A DNA stretch of 64,000 nt from Kribbella italica (lineage in GTDB: Bacteria; Actinomycetota; Actinomycetes; Propionibacteriales; Kribbellaceae). The number at the start of each line of letters is the position of its first letter. The stretch's first letter is position 1. This document shows positions 16,284-24,468 of this stretch, piece by piece. The notes beneath the pieces were generated by a model that did no database searches, was not told the DNA's origin, and worked only from the letters and a program-made list of their open reading frames with translations. The translations under genes and the position numbers were made by a program. Where the stretch lies: positions 7,812,001 through 7,876,000 of the forward strand of contig NZ_JACHMY010000001.1 of the NCBI RefSeq assembly GCF_014205135.1, in the 5' to 3' direction.

Positions 16284-17135
16284 ATGTTGCCGATGGGGTT
16301 GTCGATGTTGTGGGAGCAGGTCGAGGCGGAGCCGGCGCTGCGGGAGCGGTTCGGGTTCGAGGGGTTCGAGGCCGTGGCTGAGTGGGTGCCGGGGGTGCTC
16401 GCGGAGGTCTGGGGGATCGAGGCCACGGGCTGCCGGCGGATGGTGATCAGCGGCCCGAACGCGATCCTGTGGGTGGACAGCGACCGCGGCCCGCTGGTCG
16501 TGAAGTGGTCGGTGGTTCCCGAGTTGTTCGCCGTGCTGGAGGCGTCGGCGCGGCTGCTGCGGGTGCTGGACGAGCGGGGTGTTCCGGTGGCGGCTCCGCT
16601 GCGGGCTCTGGACGGGCGCGAGCGCGCGGTGGTCGACGGGCCGATCGGCGCGCTGTCGGTGGGGGTGCTGCCGGAGGTCACCGGCGACTGGCTCGACATC
16701 GAGAACGACGAGGCGGTGTTCGCGGCGGGTGCCTGCCTGGCCCAGCTGCACGTCGCGCTGACCGGGTACGAGGACGACCGGCTGCCCACCAGCAACCCGC
16801 GGGACGCGACGGACCTACCGCCCGGGCTGCCTCCGCTCGACGCGGCGAAACAGCTGGTGCACAACGACTTCCGGGCCGCGAACCTCCTCACCCAGGGAGC
16901 GAAGGTCGTCGGCGTGCTCGACTTCGACGACCTTGGCTGGGGACACCGGGTCGAGGACCTGGCGCGGGCCGGCGTCTACCTCGGAACCCTCTTCACCGGC
17001 TGGAAGGCGACACCGTCCGCCGTACGGCGGACGCTGCGCGCCGGGTACGAGTCGGTGCTCCCGCTGAGCCCGGCCGAGAGTCAGTGGTACGACGTGCTGA
17101 CCGAGTGGCACGCCGTACGGTCCGGCCTGCGCTGA
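16284..17135 (+). CDS. Aminoglycoside phosphotransferase-fold protein
   Basis: A 283-residue protein kinase-like (APH/choline-kinase) protein. The catalytic loop is LVHNDFRAANLL (Asp of the HxDxxxxN motif present) and the metal-binding DFD of LDFDDLGWG follows; the N-lobe lysine lies in LVVKWS. It transfers phosphate to a small hydroxyl substrate in the cytoplasm; homology alone does not mean antibiotic resistance. Several ATG/GTG codons crowd the 5' end (16281, 16284, 16293, 16308) so the start is uncertain by up to 8 codons. Divergent from lexA. Confidence 0.82.
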   Translation: MLPMGLSMLWEQVEAEPALRERFGFEGFEAVAEWVPGVLAEVWGIEATGCRRMVISGPNAILWVDSDRGPLVVKWSVVPELFAVLEASARLLRVLDERGVPVAAPLRALDGRERAVVDGPIGALSVGVLPEVTGDWLDIENDEAVFAAGACLAQLHVALTGYEDDRLPTSNPRDATDLPPGLPPLDAAKQLVHNDFRAANLLTQGAKVVGVLDFDDLGWGHRVEDLARAGVYLGTLFTGWKATPSAVRRTLRAGYESVLPLSPAESQWYDVLTEWHAVRSGLR

Positions 17136-17143
17136 CGGGCGGG

Positions 17144-17174
17144 GCCCTGCTCCCCCACAGGAGGGGAGCAGGGC
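17144..17174. terminator. Bidirectional hairpin terminator
   Basis: A perfect 12-bp stem, GCCCTGCTCCCC with GGGGAGCAGGGC, and a 7-base loop sits between the convergent phosphotransferase and ferritin-like genes. No T-run follows, as is common in actinomycetes. Confidence 0.7.
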
Positions 17175-17181
17175 GGTCCGG

Positions 17182-18132
17182 TCAGCCGTTCGCGCGGCTG
17201 GTGTTGATCTCGCCGTTGACTCCGGCCGGGAAGAAGCCGCCCTTGGTGGCCTTCTTCGGGGTCAGGTAGACGACGTTCAGGACCTGGTCGGCGCCGCGGC
17301 TGAACGCGATGCCGTTGGCGTCGGTCGGAACGATGTTGGTCTTGCCCTTGAACGTCACGCCCTGGTCGAGGTCGGTCTTGCCGTCTAGGCTGTCGCGCGC
17401 GTTGGAGATCGCCACCGAGGGGACCTCCAGGCCGGCCGCGACCAGACTCGTCCGGATGTTGGCCGCGTGATAGGCCTCGACCGCGAGAATCCCGGCCGCC
17501 GCTTCCAGGAACGTCTTGTTGGTGATCAGCGGTGCGGCACCCTTGTACGCCGTGACGCCGACGTCCTCGAACACGTACGCCGCGAGCAGGAAGTTGTTCT
17601 CGTTGGCGTAGGCGTCGAACTTCTGCCCGGGCTTGATCAGCCCGGCCGCGGTCGCGGCCGCCGTGAACGCGGCGTCGATGTCGATCGCCGGGCGGGACAC
17701 CGCGGCGCCACCGAGCGCGCTGCGGAGGAACTTCACGTGGGCCAGCTCGTCGGCGGCGATCTCCTCGGCGTACGCGCGGACGGCCTTGGTCTTGAACTTC
17801 ACCTTCCGGCCGCCCTTGACGCCACCGGGCTTGCCCTTGCCGGTGACCATCGCGGGGGCCAGGCCGAAGCCCTTGACCGCACGCAGGTAGAACTCGGCCT
17901 CGAGGTACTCGAGGTTGAGCGCGAAGTTGAGCACCGCGCCGTCGCTCGGCTTCCCGTGCGGGTGGTGACCGGACGAGTCGGCGAAGGCGTTGCCGGCGGT
18001 CCCGGCGGCCAGCAGACCGGCGCCGGCGACGCCCATCCCGGCCGCGCTCGCGGAGCGCAGGAAGCGTCGGCGGTCGAGGGCGTTCTCTGCACTGCGGTCG
18101 ATGGCGTTGCGGATGAACAGCTTGTCGAACAT
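17182..18132 (-). CDS. Tat-exported ferritin-like domain protein
   Basis: A 316-residue protein with a twin-arginine signal (DRRRFLRSASAAG near residue 20, followed by a hydrophobic stretch and a cut near AFA). The mature part contains the four-helix ferritin-like repeats: NLEYLEAEFYLRA, then EEIAADELAHVKFLRS, then EAYHAANIRT, which supply Glu/His residues for a di-metal site as in Ferritin_2/desiccation-related proteins. It is probably an extracytoplasmic protein of metal or oxidative-stress handling; the activity is untested. GGAGAG precedes the ATG. Confidence 0.85.
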   Translation of the reverse strand: MFDKLFIRNAIDRSAENALDRRRFLRSASAAGMGVAGAGLLAAGTAGNAFADSSGHHPHGKPSDGAVLNFALNLEYLEAEFYLRAVKGFGLAPAMVTGKGKPGGVKGGRKVKFKTKAVRAYAEEIAADELAHVKFLRSALGGAAVSRPAIDIDAAFTAAATAAGLIKPGQKFDAYANENNFLLAAYVFEDVGVTAYKGAAPLITNKTFLEAAAGILAVEAYHAANIRTSLVAAGLEVPSVAISNARDSLDGKTDLDQGVTFKGKTNIVPTDANGIAFSRGADQVLNVVYLTPKKATKGGFFPAGVNGEINTSRANG

Positions 18133-18255
18133 GCGCTTCTCTCCAAGTGGCGAGAATGGCACAGGTGGGCGGCCCCGGACGGGGACCTGGAGCCGGCGCG
18201 CGGACGCACCGGCCACGGGGTCTTCGGAGCCGGTCGACGCCCGGATGGGTGGGAA

Positions 18256-19056
18256 TCAGCTCGAGAAGAACTCCGTCAGGACCGGGGCGATCGCGGTGGC
18301 CTTGATGATGTGGCTCTGACCAGGGATCTCGCGGTGCCTGGCGGTCGGTACGGCGGCCGCCAGCGCGGTCATCGAGTTCTTCATCCAGGCCGGGCTCTTG
18401 CCACCGGCGGCGATCAGGACGGGCATCGCCAGCGCTGACCACTGCGACACGTCGAGCGGCCGGCCGAAGGCGTTCTCGCCGAGCTGCTGAGCGTCGTACG
18501 GGAGGGTGTGGGCCAGTTCCGTCATGGGCTTCCAGGCGGGCAGCAGCTTCATCATCGTGACGGCGGGGCCGGGGAGGCCGACGCCCTTGGTGAGGAAGTA
18601 CTTGACCGCGTCGCTGCGGCGGTCGGCGTCGACCAGTGAGCGCAGGTCGTCGGTCCAGGTCGGTGGGATCGGCTTGCGGGTGGTGTCGACGACGAACGGC
18701 GCCTCGAAGACGGCGAGCTTGGTGATCGGGAGCCCGGCCGCGGCGGCGCGCAGCGAGAGGGCGCCGCCGGACGAGGTGCCGTAGACGTACGCCGTACCGC
18801 CGGCGGCCTCGATCAGCGCCGCCAGGTCCTCGACCTCGCGGTCGGGGGCGTAGTTGCCGGCGTCACCGGATTCGCCGCGGCCGCGGCGGTCGTAGGTGTG
18901 GACGGTGAAGCCGGCCTGCAGTTCCTTCGCCAGGTCCGGCATCGGGCCCTGGGCGCGGCTGCAGAGCGCGCCGTCGACGAGGACGACCGCCGGGCCGGAC
19001 CCGGTCCGGTCGTAGGCGATCGTCGTACCGTCGGCGGAACTCACGGTGTTCGACAT
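18256..19056 (-). CDS. Alpha/beta hydrolase
   Basis: A 266-residue cytoplasmic alpha/beta hydrolase. Strand beta3 and the oxyanion segment read VVLVDGALCS, YDRRGRGESG gives the conserved Asp-Arg-Gly, the nucleophile elbow is GTSSGG (Ser about residue 95) and the catalytic His is in IPGQSHIIK. The His-Gly of the usual HGxxxS oxyanion motif is replaced by DGALCS, as in a common actinobacterial subgroup. It lies between the esterase-like and ferritin-like genes on the same strand. Substrate unknown. Confidence 0.88.
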   Translation of the reverse strand: MSNTVSSADGTTIAYDRTGSGPAVVLVDGALCSRAQGPMPDLAKELQAGFTVHTYDRRGRGESGDAGNYAPDREVEDLAALIEAAGGTAYVYGTSSGGALSLRAAAAGLPITKLAVFEAPFVVDTTRKPIPPTWTDDLRSLVDADRRSDAVKYFLTKGVGLPGPAVTMMKLLPAWKPMTELAHTLPYDAQQLGENAFGRPLDVSQWSALAMPVLIAAGGKSPAWMKNSMTALAAAVPTARHREIPGQSHIIKATAIAPVLTEFFSS

Positions 19057-19069
19057 CCGTGGAGGCCTT

Positions 19070-20335
19070 TCAGAGCGGGTGGATCGGAGTGACCAGCTGG
19101 GTGTGGATCAGCACATCGTGCCACTGGGCCAGCGTGCCGCCGGTCATTTCGGACGCCGGGCCGAGGTGGGGGAAGCCGCGGGTGCGCAGCGGAGCGTCGA
19201 GCCAGGCGCGGGCCGCGGAACTCCCGGGGCGCTGGAGGTCGAGGGTGTAATGACTGTGGCGGATCTGGCCGAGCGGGTGCTCGAACCAGGTCGTCCGGGG
19301 CGGCGGCATGTCGACCGGGCCGTGCATGGTGCCGTGGTCGAAGGTGAAGCCGATGGTGCGGTAGCGGTCGCCGTACTGGCGGCGGAGGTGGGAACCCGCG
19401 CTGGGGAAGGCGAATCCGGGGCCCGACGGGTTGGAGACGCTGAGGTCGGGGGCGTTCGCGGTGTGGGCGGCGGCGGCCCAGTAGACGACCTTCTCGCCGG
19501 TGAACTCGTGCCACCACCGGAGGTTCTCGGCGGCGCGGGCGTCGCGGTAGGCGAAGTTGTCGTCGAGGCTGAACGCCTCGTAGAACGACGCGATCTGGCG
19601 GGCGTGGTGCAGGGCCACGGCGTACGAACGGCCGTGGTGACGGAGGCCGCGCAGCAACGCGTGGACGGCCTTGGACTTCTGGAGGTACGGCGCTTTGTCG
19701 GCGACCTCCTTCCAGTACCAGTAGACGTACGCGCCCATGTCCGTCAGGTGCGGGTAGATCGGCTTGAGCAGAGCGCGGAGCTCGGCCAGCCGGTGCGGCG
19801 CGTGCTGGGCGACGTACGCGTCGACCGCGTCGTACGCGAGGTGCCGGGTGGAGAAGTACTCGACGCCGGCGAACCGGACCTTGTCGCGATGCTTGGCGTT
19901 GTAGGCCCGGAGGTACTCGAAGACGTCCCTGACCTCCTCGGAGCGCCAGGCTTCGCTCATCTGGCCCATCAACGCCCGCAGGTCGCCGCGGCCGGTGAGG
20001 ATGTACTGGTTCAGCAAGGTGCCGAGCGACCAGTCGTCCTCCCACGCGATCGCGCGGAACCCTTGCCGCTCGATCAGGTGCCGCAGGGTGCGGTGCTTGA
20101 GCCGGGTGATCTCGGCGGTGTCGTGCGAGGCCTCACCGAGCGCGACGATCCGGGCTCCCGCGAGCGGGCGTTCGAGGTGCCGGAGGTCGTCGAGCGGTGC
20201 GCCGGGTCTGGTGGTGCGCAGCGGTGTGGCGTGGCGGGCGATCCAGTCGTGGAGCGTGGGCTTCGTTGCGGCGGCGGGAACCGCCGGAGCCAGGGCGGTG
20301 GCGCCGAGGACGGTCAGGAAGGTTCGACGATGCAT
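19070..20335 (-). CDS. Secreted erythromycin esterase-family protein
   Basis: A 421-residue protein with an N-terminal signal (RRTFLTVLGATALAPAVPAAA; a weak twin-arginine type) and an erythromycin-esterase-like domain. Conserved elements are ALGEASHDTAEITRLKH (the catalytic His/Glu region), IAWEDDW and the metal-type HTAN/H region (YWAAAAHTAN). Proven members hydrolyse the macrolide lactone; many, including Bacillus-type succinoglycan-associated ones, have other or unknown substrates, and export argues against simple intracellular resistance. 13 bases separate it from the downstream hydrolase, suggesting one transcript. Confidence 0.85.
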   Translation of the reverse strand: MHRRTFLTVLGATALAPAVPAAATKPTLHDWIARHATPLRTTRPGAPLDDLRHLERPLAGARIVALGEASHDTAEITRLKHRTLRHLIERQGFRAIAWEDDWSLGTLLNQYILTGRGDLRALMGQMSEAWRSEEVRDVFEYLRAYNAKHRDKVRFAGVEYFSTRHLAYDAVDAYVAQHAPHRLAELRALLKPIYPHLTDMGAYVYWYWKEVADKAPYLQKSKAVHALLRGLRHHGRSYAVALHHARQIASFYEAFSLDDNFAYRDARAAENLRWWHEFTGEKVVYWAAAAHTANAPDLSVSNPSGPGFAFPSAGSHLRRQYGDRYRTIGFTFDHGTMHGPVDMPPPRTTWFEHPLGQIRHSHYTLDLQRPGSSAARAWLDAPLRTRGFPHLGPASEMTGGTLAQWHDVLIHTQLVTPIHPL

Positions 20336-20434
20336 GGTGTGCCTCCGGTCGTTGGCTCACCACGATCGCGGAGGCACACCCGTGCGGGCATCGGCCAGGA
20401 GGAGACACCGGCTGTACGACGTACGGCGTACTGG

Positions 20435-21010
20435 CTACTGCACGCGGGGTACGGCGGGGGTCTTGTCCTGCCGGGCAACCCGAAGCTTCACCCGGCAGGA
20501 CAAGTCGTCGCGGCCGACGAGCCGGAGCAGGTCGCGGCCGGTCTGTTCGGCGGCGGCGCGGACCTCGTCGAGGTCGGCGCCCGGTTCGAGCACCGGGTGC
20601 AGCTCGGCGACGAGCTGGCCGCGGTCGAGGAGGACACGGCCGTCGGCCGAGCGGATGCCGGGGGTGTCGGCGAGCAGGTCGCCGGCCGCGGTGAGTGCGG
20701 CGTTGACGTCGGCCGTCAGACGGCCGGACGTGTCGGAGCCGGTCAGACGGAGGCGGCCGTTGCCTCGGCGCGGGAGGTGACGGGCCAGCCAGGACAGACC
20801 GAGGACGACGAGGAGCAGGCCGCCGAAACCTGTTGCCCAGGGCCACCAGTCGGCGGAGGTCGCGGTGGTGATCCACGGGGAGCGGATGCGGTCGGGGGCG
20901 TCGGGGATCCAGTCCTGGCGCCAGGCGACGGCGGCCGCGCCGGCGGCGAGGAGGATCAGGCCGGCGACGAGCGCGGCCAGACGGTCGAGAGCGATGACGG
21001 AGCGACGCAT
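20435..21010 (-). CDS. Asp23-cluster membrane protein (DUF6286/AmaP-like)
   Basis: A 191-residue protein with two transmembrane segments (about residues 10-28 and 57-78) followed by a soluble domain rich in charged residues (LTADVNAALTAAGDLLADTPGIRS), which resembles the soluble part of Asp23-anchor proteins. It is last in a six-gene minus-strand cluster. By analogy with Gram-positive AmaP it may tether Asp23/Gls24 proteins at the membrane; this is inference from context. It begins 1 base after the preceding stop. Confidence 0.72.
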   Translation of the reverse strand: MRRSVIALDRLAALVAGLILLAAGAAAVAWRQDWIPDAPDRIRSPWITTATSADWWPWATGFGGLLLVVLGLSWLARHLPRRGNGRLRLTGSDTSGRLTADVNAALTAAGDLLADTPGIRSADGRVLLDRGQLVAELHPVLEPGADLDEVRAAAEQTGRDLLRLVGRDDLSCRVKLRVARQDKTPAVPRVQ

Positions 21011-21011
21011 G

Positions 21012-21545
21012 TCAGAGCTCCTCGGGGGTGACGTGGACGCGGATGCGTGGGCTCGGCCGCACGGGCTGCAGCCGGGTGGCGATCGCAGTGTCGAGGGACT
21101 GCGTCAGCTGGGCCGTGTCGGGGGTGACCGCCGTGGCGGTGAGCTTGACCGTACGGCGGTTGGACTTGCTCGACGCCGACGAGACCTCGCTGGTGGCGCG
21201 GGCCGTGTCGGCGGCCAGGCGGGCCAGGTCGCCGGGACGGATCCAGACGTCCGCGTCGCCGACGGCCAGGTGGGTCGCGCGGCGGGGAGTGAGCGCGGTG
21301 GCGATCAGCCAGATCCCGATCAGGGCCGCAGGGATCCCGGCGTACATCATCCAGTCGGCGGGCCGGAGGACCTCGGCCTTGCCGGCGATCCAGTCCAGCC
21401 AGGAGGACTCGCTGATCCAGCCCGCGGAGGACGAGGCGTGCTGGACGCCGGCGACGCCGAGGGCGATCACGGCCAGGGCGAGCAGGAGGCCGGCGGTCGC
21501 GGCCGCGGGGGCGGCGACCGGGCGTTTGGTCGATTGGTTGCTCAC
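21012..21545 (-). CDS. Asp23-cluster membrane protein (DUF6286-like)
   Basis: A 177-residue protein with two hydrophobic segments (about 15-36 and 70-88) and a C-terminal soluble domain with the pattern IRPGDLARLAADTARATSEVSSASSKSNRR then RLQPVRPSPRIRVHV, common in actinobacterial Gls24 clusters. Its ATG overlaps the stop of the preceding Asp23/Gls24 gene by 4 bases, so stoichiometric production is likely. Membrane-bound partner of Asp23 proteins is my inference; no biochemical role is known to me. Confidence 0.75.
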   Translation of the reverse strand: MSNQSTKRPVAAPAAATAGLLLALAVIALGVAGVQHASSSAGWISESSWLDWIAGKAEVLRPADWMMYAGIPAALIGIWLIATALTPRRATHLAVGDADVWIRPGDLARLAADTARATSEVSSASSKSNRRTVKLTATAVTPDTAQLTQSLDTAIATRLQPVRPSPRIRVHVTPEEL

Positions 21546-21883
21546 GGCAAACTCCTGGGGAGTACGGCGGTGATCTCGACGTCGACCAGGTCGACGGCCA
21601 GGCCGGTGAGGCCGGCGACGGTGGTCGCGACGTGCGCGCGGGTCTCCGCGGCGATCTCCGGCAGCGGGCGGCCCCAGAGGACCGCCAGCTGGAGGGTGAT
21701 ACGGACTCGGCTGCCGACCGTGTTCGACGTCGCCTTGGGCAGGCCGCGCCCGAAGGTGGTGCCGCGGTGGATGACCGCGGCGACGTCCAGCGCGGCCCGT
21801 TCGGCGAGCTTCTCGATGGCTTTCGGGGCGATCTCGAGGCGCCCGCGCGCCGCTGGGGCCGGCAGGGTCGTGGTGTCAGCCAC
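21542..21883 (-). CDS. Asp23/Gls24 family envelope stress response protein
   Basis: A 113-residue protein of the Asp23/Gls24 family: RLEIAPKAIEKLAERAALDVAAV leads into the beta-rich core with VRITLQLAVLWGRPLPEIAAETRAHVATTVAGLTGLAVDLVDVEI (family pattern of a membrane-skin protein induced by alkaline shock in Gram-positives). The GTG start overlaps the end of the small membrane-protein gene by 8 bases. It is the second Asp23 copy of the cluster, the first being at 22342-22836. Confidence 0.85.
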   Translation of the reverse strand: MADTTTLPAPAARGRLEIAPKAIEKLAERAALDVAAVIHRGTTFGRGLPKATSNTVGSRVRITLQLAVLWGRPLPEIAAETRAHVATTVAGLTGLAVDLVDVEITAVLPRSLP

Positions 21884-22058
21884 GGCCGCGGCGGGACAGG
21901 AGGTCGTCCAGGCCCTTGCTGCCGTCGGACAGGAACCGGCCGGCGACGAAGCCGGCGGCACCGAGGACGAGTGCGAGCAGGAAACCGGCGAACCCACCGG
22001 CGGCCGCCGCGATGGCGATCAGCAGTCCGGCGAACAGGCCGATGGTGGATGCGTTCAC
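21876..22058 (-). CDS. Small two-helix membrane protein of Asp23 cluster (DUF2273-like)
   Basis: A 60-residue protein made almost wholly of two hydrophobic helices (residues about 6-22 and 24-41) separated by glycines, with a positively charged tail SRRGRG. Small DUF2273-type proteins of this shape sit in Asp23/Gls24 clusters of many Gram-positives. Its start overlaps the upstream gene by 4 bases and its end overlaps the next by 8, so it is embedded in the operon and is real despite its size. Confidence 0.75.
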   Translation of the reverse strand: MNASTIGLFAGLLIAIAAAAGGFAGFLLALVLGAAGFVAGRFLSDGSKGLDDLLSRRGRG

Positions 22059-22345
22059 TGGTTCTCCTTGGTGGGGTGGACGACGTCCTCGACGGTCACC
22101 AGGACCGGCGTACCGACGAGGGACTGAACGGTCGTACGAACGGCCTCGGCGGTGGCCCGGACCGGTTGGTCCCAGAACACACTGACATGGACCTCGGTGT
22201 GGTCCGGCCGGATCCGGACGCCGGGGACCCGGCCGCCGGGAAGGTAGGTGGCGACCTCGCCGAACACCCCGCCGTGCAGGTCGGCGACACCTGGTACGGC
22301 GCGGGTCAGTTCGGCGATCCGCTCGGAGAGTTCGGGTTCGGTCAC
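22055..22345 (-). CDS. Asp23-cluster protein, unknown function
   Basis: A 96-residue soluble protein (VPGVADLHGGVFGEVATYLPGGRVPGVRI). The pattern of a Gly/Val core and an amphipathic AEAVRTTVQSLVG helix followed by a VTVEDV strand is like a shortened Asp23 fold. It overlaps its neighbours by 4 bases on both sides, which shows translational coupling. Function probably tied to the Asp23 proteins of the cluster. Confidence 0.75.
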   Translation of the reverse strand: MTEPELSERIAELTRAVPGVADLHGGVFGEVATYLPGGRVPGVRIRPDHTEVHVSVFWDQPVRATAEAVRTTVQSLVGTPVLVTVEDVVHPTKENQ

Positions 22346-22836
22346 TGGACCCGGCGTTCGGCGGCCGGCTCGGTGGCGGGCTCGACGTCGTCGTCCTCGC
22401 CCTCGAGGTGGATGTCGCTGACGGCGATGTTGACCTCGGTGACCTCCAGGCCGGTCATCCGCTCGACCGCGCTGATCACGTTGCGGCGGATGCCCTCGGC
22501 CAGGTCGGCGATGCCGACGCCGTACTCGACGATGATCTGCAGGTCGATCGCGGCCTGCTTCTCGCCGACCTCGACCGAGACGCCCTGCGACAGGTTCGTC
22601 CGCGAGCCCGGGATCCGCTCGCGCAGCATGCCGACGGTGCGCGCCGCGGCGCCGCCGAGGTCGTGCACGCCGGTCACCTCGCGGGTCGCGATCCCGGCGA
22701 TCTTGGAGACCACCTGGTCGGCGATCGTGGTCTTGCCGTGCTCGCTGGTCAGCGCCGACGTGTCGTCGGCCGGGCTCAGGTCCCGCGAGGAGACGGCCTT
22801 CGGGCCGCTGGTGGTGGTGCTCGGGGTCTGGGTCAT
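22342..22836 (-). CDS. Asp23/Gls24 family envelope stress response protein
   Basis: A 164-residue protein with a disordered Ser/Thr-rich N-terminus, a core starting TTIADQVVSKIAGIATREVTGV and ending GIRRNVISAVERMTGLEVTEVNIAVSDIHL, the full Asp23/Gls24 signature, and an acidic tail. It is the first gene of the cluster; GAGAGGCAG lies before the ATG. The promoter must be in the gap shared with the divergent ECF sigma gene, so the sigma factor is an obvious candidate regulator. Role in envelope integrity is by homology. Confidence 0.88.
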   Translation of the reverse strand: MTQTPSTTTSGPKAVSSRDLSPADDTSALTSEHGKTTIADQVVSKIAGIATREVTGVHDLGGAAARTVGMLRERIPGSRTNLSQGVSVEVGEKQAAIDLQIIVEYGVGIADLAEGIRRNVISAVERMTGLEVTEVNIAVSDIHLEGEDDDVEPATEPAAERRVQ

Positions 22837-22951
22837 CGCACTGCCTCTCGGGAGGGGGCCGGTCCGGGGACCGGGGAAATGTTCGGATCGTTCACTGACT
22901 GAGTCGTGGCGATGGACTCCGATGTCACGCGGTGCCACTACATTTCACGGT

Positions 22952-23539
22952 GTGAACAGGGTCACCGAAACGCCGCGTGACGATCGGGCCGGTGACCTCG
23001 TCGTACCAACAGTGACCTCCGACGACTCGTTACGCCGCGCCGCCGCGCTGGGCGACACGGACGCGTTCGCGGAGATCCTGGAACGGCACGGTCCGGCCAT
23101 GTTCCGGTACGCGCGCCGGTTGCTGAACGATCACGGAGATGCCGAGGAGGTGGTGCAGGATGCGTTCGTCGCCGCCTGGAAAGCGCTCCCCGACTTCCGG
23201 GGCGACTCGACGCTGCGGACCTGGCTGTTCACCATCACCGGGCGCAAGGCGGTCGACGTCCTGCGCAAGAAACGGCCGACCCCGATCGAGGACGACCTGC
23301 TGGCCGACGTACCGGCGGCCAACGCCGACCCGGCCGAAGGCGCCGGACTGCTGCAGGCGCTGGACGCCGCGCTGGCCCAGCTGCCGTACCTGCAGCGCGC
23401 GGCCTGGCTCCTCCGGGAGGTCGAGCAGTTGAGTTACGCCGAGATCGCCACCGCTCTGAACACGACACCCACGGTTGTCCGCGGCCAGCTCGCCCGGGGC
23501 CGGGTCGCGCTGCAGGACCGGCTGGAGGAGTGGCGATGA
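22952..23539 (+). CDS. ECF-type RNA polymerase sigma factor
   Basis: A 195-residue extracytoplasmic-function sigma factor. Region 2 is visible (DTDAFAEILERHGPAMFRYARRLLNDHGDAEEVVQDAFVAAWKALPDFRGDSTLRTWLFTI as the family pattern), a variable acidic linker follows, and region 4 is LPYLQRAAWLLREVEQLSYAEIATALNTTPTVVRGQLARGR. It directs RNA polymerase to stress promoters. Usually an anti-sigma with a zinc HxxxCxxC motif is next; here the coupled gene lacks one. Divergent from the Asp23 cluster. The start could be the ATG at 22922 instead of the GTG. Confidence 0.88.
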   Translation: MNRVTETPRDDRAGDLVVPTVTSDDSLRRAAALGDTDAFAEILERHGPAMFRYARRLLNDHGDAEEVVQDAFVAAWKALPDFRGDSTLRTWLFTITGRKAVDVLRKKRPTPIEDDLLADVPAANADPAEGAGLLQALDAALAQLPYLQRAAWLLREVEQLSYAEIATALNTTPTVVRGQLARGRVALQDRLEEWR

Positions 23540-23964
23540 TCGACGACATCCTGCAGCAGGCAGCGGCCGAGGCCCGCGAGACGCCCGAGCCGGGCTGGAT
23601 CGACATCTCGGCGTCCGTCCAGCAGCGGCTCAAGTCGGTCGCCCGGCGGACCAGGCCGCTCCGGGCGGCCACTGACAGCGGCGCTCTGATCTACGTCGCC
23701 GACCACGTCCTGATCAGCCAGCTGCGGCGGCGGATCGCCACACTGCCCGGCTGCGAGCTGGACCGGGTGCGGCTGATCGGTGGCGAGGACACCTGCACCG
23801 GTGCGGTGGTGGACGTGGTTGTCACGACGTACGGGCAGGACCTGCAGTTGCTGGCCGACCGGGTGCGCTCGCTGGTCTACGAAGTCTTCACCGACCTGCT
23901 GGGGCCGGAGTTCGGTGACGATGGAGTCGACGTCACGATCACGGATCTGACGGTAAAGCCCTAG
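23536..23964 (+). CDS. Asp23-like protein coupled to ECF sigma factor
   Basis: A 142-residue soluble protein whose ATG overlaps the sigma stop (ATGA), preceded by GGAGGAG. The C-terminal half (LQLLADRVRSLVYEVFTDLLGPEFGDDGVDVTITDL) resembles the last helix and strand of Asp23/Gls24 proteins, as does the central VVDVVVTTYG strand. It has no transmembrane helix and no zinc-type anti-sigma motif. Position suggests it regulates or reports to the sigma factor, linking it to the divergent Asp23 cluster, but this is inference. Confidence 0.7.
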   Translation: MIDDILQQAAAEARETPEPGWIDISASVQQRLKSVARRTRPLRAATDSGALIYVADHVLISQLRRRIATLPGCELDRVRLIGGEDTCTGAVVDVVVTTYGQDLQLLADRVRSLVYEVFTDLLGPEFGDDGVDVTITDLTVKP

Positions 23965-24458
23965 TCCGGCGGCTCCAGGTCCGTCAGCCAGGTCTTCAGC
24001 AGGGCCTCCAGCTGGCTGGTCTGCGCTGTGCTCAGCCCGGCCAGCAGGCGCTGCTCGTTGGCCATGTGGGCAGTGAAGGCTTTGTCGATCAGACGGCGGC
24101 CGGCCGGAGTCAGCTGGACGACGCGGCCGCGGCCGTCCGTGCTGCTGCGCATCCGGAGGACCAGCCCGGCCTGCTCGAGCCGGTCGACGCGCTTGCTGAC
24201 CGCGCCGGTGGTGACCATCGTGTGCAGCGCGATCTCTCCGGGCGCCCGCTCGTACGGCGTACCGGCCCGGCGTAGTGCGGCCAGGACGTCGAACTCGCCC
24301 TCGGTCAGCCCGAACTTGCCGTAGACCACGACGAGCTCCTCGGTCAGATGCGCCGCGATCCGGTGCAGCCGGCCGATCACGCCCTGCGGGCTGACGTCGA
24401 CGTCGGGACGTTCGGTCTGCCAGGCGGCCTGGATGCGGTCGACGCGGTCTTCGCTCAC
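23961..24458 (-). CDS. MarR family transcriptional regulator
   Basis: A 165-residue winged-helix regulator. LTEGEFDVLAALRRAGTPYERAPGEIALHTMVTTGAVSKRVDRLEQAGLVLRM contains the recognition helix, RSSTDGRGRVVQLTPAGRRLI forms the wing, and flanking helices dimerise. It is divergent from an EamA-type exporter and the gap holds two perfect palindromes; the GTG start lies 11 bases from the first. Repression of the exporter and itself, relieved by a small molecule, is the expected mode. Its stop overlaps that of the Asp23-like gene. Confidence 0.88.
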   Translation of the reverse strand: MSEDRVDRIQAAWQTERPDVDVSPQGVIGRLHRIAAHLTEELVVVYGKFGLTEGEFDVLAALRRAGTPYERAPGEIALHTMVTTGAVSKRVDRLEQAGLVLRMRSSTDGRGRVVQLTPAGRRLIDKAFTAHMANEQRLLAGLSTAQTSQLEALLKTWLTDLEPPD

Positions 24459-24468
24459 CCGGTCAGCA

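Noticed and set aside
16284..17135. Antibiotic resistance gene call for the APH-fold protein
   Set aside because: The family is broad and only kinase motifs are visible; no resistance-specific residue pattern was recognised.
19070..20335. Macrolide resistance call for the erythromycin-esterase-like protein
   Set aside because: The protein has a secretion signal and the family includes many non-resistance members.
19046..21031. 661-codon plus-strand frame
   Set aside because: Antisense to the esterase-like and Asp23-cluster genes; no motif.
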